Shown: piece after piece, positions 6,801 to 7,268 of the stretch
How the letters are laid out: every line of letters begins with the position of its first letter
Numbering within the stretch: the first letter of the stretch is position 1
NCBI GenBank assembly: GCA_964641945.1
Contig: CAZXLQ010000266.1
Span: 1 to 7,268, forward strand
Length of the DNA: 7,268 nt
DNA from: JADIYM01 sp964641945
GTDB lineage: Bacteria > Acidobacteriota > Blastocatellia > UBA7656 > JADIYM01
Reading direction: 5' to 3'
The notes under the pieces: generated by a model
What the model was told of the DNA's origin: nothing
Databases searched by the model: none
What the model saw: only the letters and a program-made list of their open reading frames with translations
Position numbers and translations under genes: made by a program

Positions 6801-7150
6801 TCGTGCGCGAAGGCGTTGGCGTAGACATCGCCCTCGACGGAGAGCTCCTTGACGGCTACTTTGCGGGCGAATCGCTCATCGACGGCTTCATATACCCGGC
6901 CCATGCCGCCGCGGCCGATGACCGCGCCGAGAGCGTAGCGGCCTGCGAGGCGCACGGAGTCACGCGGCCGGTTCTCCGACTGCACGGTGTTTCCGGTGTC
7001 GTCGCGAAAGGCCAGCAGCGACTCGACCTCGTAGCGCACGTCGAGGTCGTCGCCGCATTCGGCATCGAGAAAAGCAGGCAGTTCGGCTGTCGGTCTCTCG
7101 CAGGCGGCGAGGAAGATCGCCTTGGCCCGAAGATATTGCTCCGCATTCAC
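3860..7150 (-). CDS. PknK-like Ser/Thr protein kinase fused to NB-ARC/MalT-like ATPase and TPR region
   Basis: This is a 1096-residue soluble signalling protein. Residues 1-50 match the helical leader of many bacterial Ser/Thr kinases (AIFLAACERP..AFLDAECGDD..VRYEVESLL). The kinase domain spans about 70-335 with all core motifs: glycine loop IGRGGMGRVYEAV (78-90), K101 in VAVKE, probable helix-C E117, HRDIKPHN (197-204, catalytic D199), DFG (217-219) and YAPIE in place of APE (242-246). A basic linker leads to a STAND-type ATPase with Walker A GPGGIGKT (410-417), Walker B LVLLDNCEH (481-489), the ATSRE sensor (512-516), GIPLAIELAAAR (583-594) and a winged-helix region to about 710. Residues about 810-1050 are TPR-like repeats. 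The order resembles mycobacterial PknK. No LuxR-type HTH follows the TPRs and no membrane helix is seen. The GTG at 7150 is chosen because it retains the leader; no Shine-Dalgarno sequence precedes it. Targets and ligand are unknown. Confidence 0.95.
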   Translation of the reverse strand: MNAEQYLRAKAIFLAACERPTAELPAFLDAECGDDLDVRYEVESLLAFRDDTGNTVQSENRPRDSVRLAGRYALGAVIGRGGMGRVYEAVDERFARKVAVKELSVEGDVYANAFAHEARLLNGLRHPALPVVIDLFVEDSKSYLIMDFVPGQNLKELTNERLEAGLGPWPPATVLRWADDLLAALEYLGSFSPPIVHRDIKPHNLKLTPTGGIVLLDFGLAKGVASDASAEARSVPGYSLGYAPIEQLRGSGTDVRADLFALGATMVHLLSGTPPPDALYRTDAIVQGRGDPLDRVLDALPVPEAVAASLRRTMALSRSDRPHSAAALRAILQLAADGRTDGGSAAETRRGLRVTRVPAARSSNADSTKAAGSAVPSNLPQPMTGFIGRESETGRLAEIVRASRVVTLTGPGGIGKTRLALRVAEEVADEHPGGVWFVDLSSLPDPALVALTVATAAGIVAPPESPVLDALAAGFAGSPTLVLLDNCEHVLDACAALVDHLARTCDELRVIATSRERLGIAGERVWPVGPLAIETTVDSVDAVELASAAARLFVDRARRLRPSFQVTPGNTAAIVELCRRLEGIPLAIELAAARVTVLSVEQILKLIDKRLSAYASGDRNTPERQRTLGAAIDWSFNLLEPDERALLARLSLFPSGFGLDAVMAIAGNEVDALGLLSRLVDKSLVSVDERRGEARYRLLDTTREYAAAVLGASGDGAEARRAFISWARAFAGECVRELSGPNQALWIERTGDEHDALLAALSLSLSEPTLRAEALELAASLAGYWQLRGYVREGREWLERAAAASGDADPKLQALALRTAAAFANMAGDVQHAETLYVEALALARASGDAELLGRTLTNLAITLRDQGRLDEAAEASAEGLALFRGIGNEQLVSIALLNLGAYRLDADREGEAGVLFAECLELKRRLGDRFGIANALANLASVAKRRSEWGEARRLLEESLSLRRGLAEKRGLALTLVELATVEIGDGRIDAAAPHLAEGTAIYEETGDQRGLVYALEAHAQLACARGDYERALTLASVSAAERERLGTPLLPAERAAMSAVVSRSRESLGGAKADAAERAGFVMSRSRALELART

Positions 7151-7158
7151 GCGCGGGA

Positions 7159-7187
7159 ATTATCACATGGCGAGGCTCATGCATCAG
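7159..7187 (-). promoter_or_regulatory. Putative extended -10 promoter of the kinase gene (near-leaderless)
   Basis: On the minus strand TGTGATAAT (7167-7159) is an extended -10 of the same TGnGATAAT form as that before the nuclease gene. A weak -35, CTGATG (7187-7182), lies 17 nt upstream. The -10 ends only eight bases before the GTG at 7150, so transcription would start at or within about two bases of the start codon. The lack of a Shine-Dalgarno sequence fits this leaderless arrangement. Confidence 0.5.
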
Positions 7188-7190
7188 TAC

Positions 7191-7208
7191 CGTGCGCGGT
7201 AGCGCACG
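7191..7208. promoter_or_regulatory. Perfect 7-bp dyad upstream of the kinase promoter
   Basis: CGTGCGC (7191-7197) and GCGCACG (7202-7208) are perfect inverted arms around GGTA. The dyad ends three bases upstream of the candidate -35 of the kinase gene, a position suited to an activator or repressor site. It could equally be a hairpin ending a transcript from outside the window, though no T-tract follows on either strand. Seen directly; function inferred. Confidence 0.45.
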
Positions 7209-7229
7209 AGTCGACCGCCTCTACGAGTC

Positions 7230-7268
7230 CGCGGTTTCAGACACCGTCCGTGGGACGCTCGCTACCGC
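7230..7268 (-). repeat. REP-like repeat, copy 4 (cut by the window edge)
   Basis: CCGCGGTTTCAGACACC (7230-7246) matches the tail type of copy 3. It is followed by hairpin CGTCC-GTG-GGACG (7245-7257) and CTAC (7262-7265), which is GTAG on the minus strand. The element runs off the right end, so the CCGC/GCGG hairpin and inner end are not visible. It lies about 80 nt upstream of the kinase start codon. Confidence 0.8.

Noticed and set aside
1..7268. CRISPR array interpretation of the repeats
   Set aside because: Copies are in both orientations, kilobases apart and not regularly spaced, and no cas gene is present.

Overview
The window is high-GC DNA (roughly two thirds G+C by eye) from a bacterium. 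Five intact protein genes are supported. The mix of a PATAN/DUF4388 response regulator, a eukaryotic-type Ser/Thr kinase fused to an NB-ARC/MalT-like ATPase and TPR region, and a tandem DUF1508 (YegP) protein suggests a large-genome environmental lineage such as Acidobacteriota, Gemmatimonadota, Eremiobacterota or an actinobacterium. The sequence alone does not settle which. There are no rRNA or tRNA genes, no CRISPR array, no transposase and no phage genes.

Layout. Positions 1-67 hold a REP-like repeat (copy 1). Positions 82-1563 (minus) encode an orphan response regulator: helical N-terminus, REC domain, PATAN/DUF4388 domain. A divergent intergenic region of about 0.3 kb follows. Then comes a two-gene plus-strand operon: an exported staphylococcal-nuclease-like protein (1876-2391, possibly starting at a CTG at 1843) and, 4 nt later, a membrane-anchored SGNH/GDSL hydrolase (2396-3184). 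The last nine codons and the stop codon of the hydrolase lie inside repeat copy 2. Copies 2 and 3 face each other at 3155-3307 and form a long inverted repeat. A small DUF1508 gene (3467-3805, plus) runs convergently into a 1096-residue PknK-like kinase/ATPase/TPR gene (3860-7150, minus). That gene has a GTG start and appears nearly leaderless. A perfect 7-bp dyad and repeat copy 4 lie upstream of it, with copy 4 running off the window edge.

How the genes relate. The response regulator and the kinase are both intracellular signalling proteins, but they are 2.3 kb apart with unrelated genes between, so nothing shows that they work together. The nuclease and hydrolase probably share a transcript and act at or outside the cytoplasmic membrane. 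The DUF1508 gene looks monocistronic.

The least ordinary feature is the repeat family. There are four copies in 7.3 kb, all but one junction outside genes. Each carries a GTAG tetranucleotide next to a small conserved hairpin (CGTCC-NNN-GGACG) and a second hairpin (CCGC-GA-GCGG). This resembles the REP/BIME elements mobilised by RAYT transposases in other bacteria. Copies 1 and 2 have the same orientation relative to the 3' ends of two unrelated genes.
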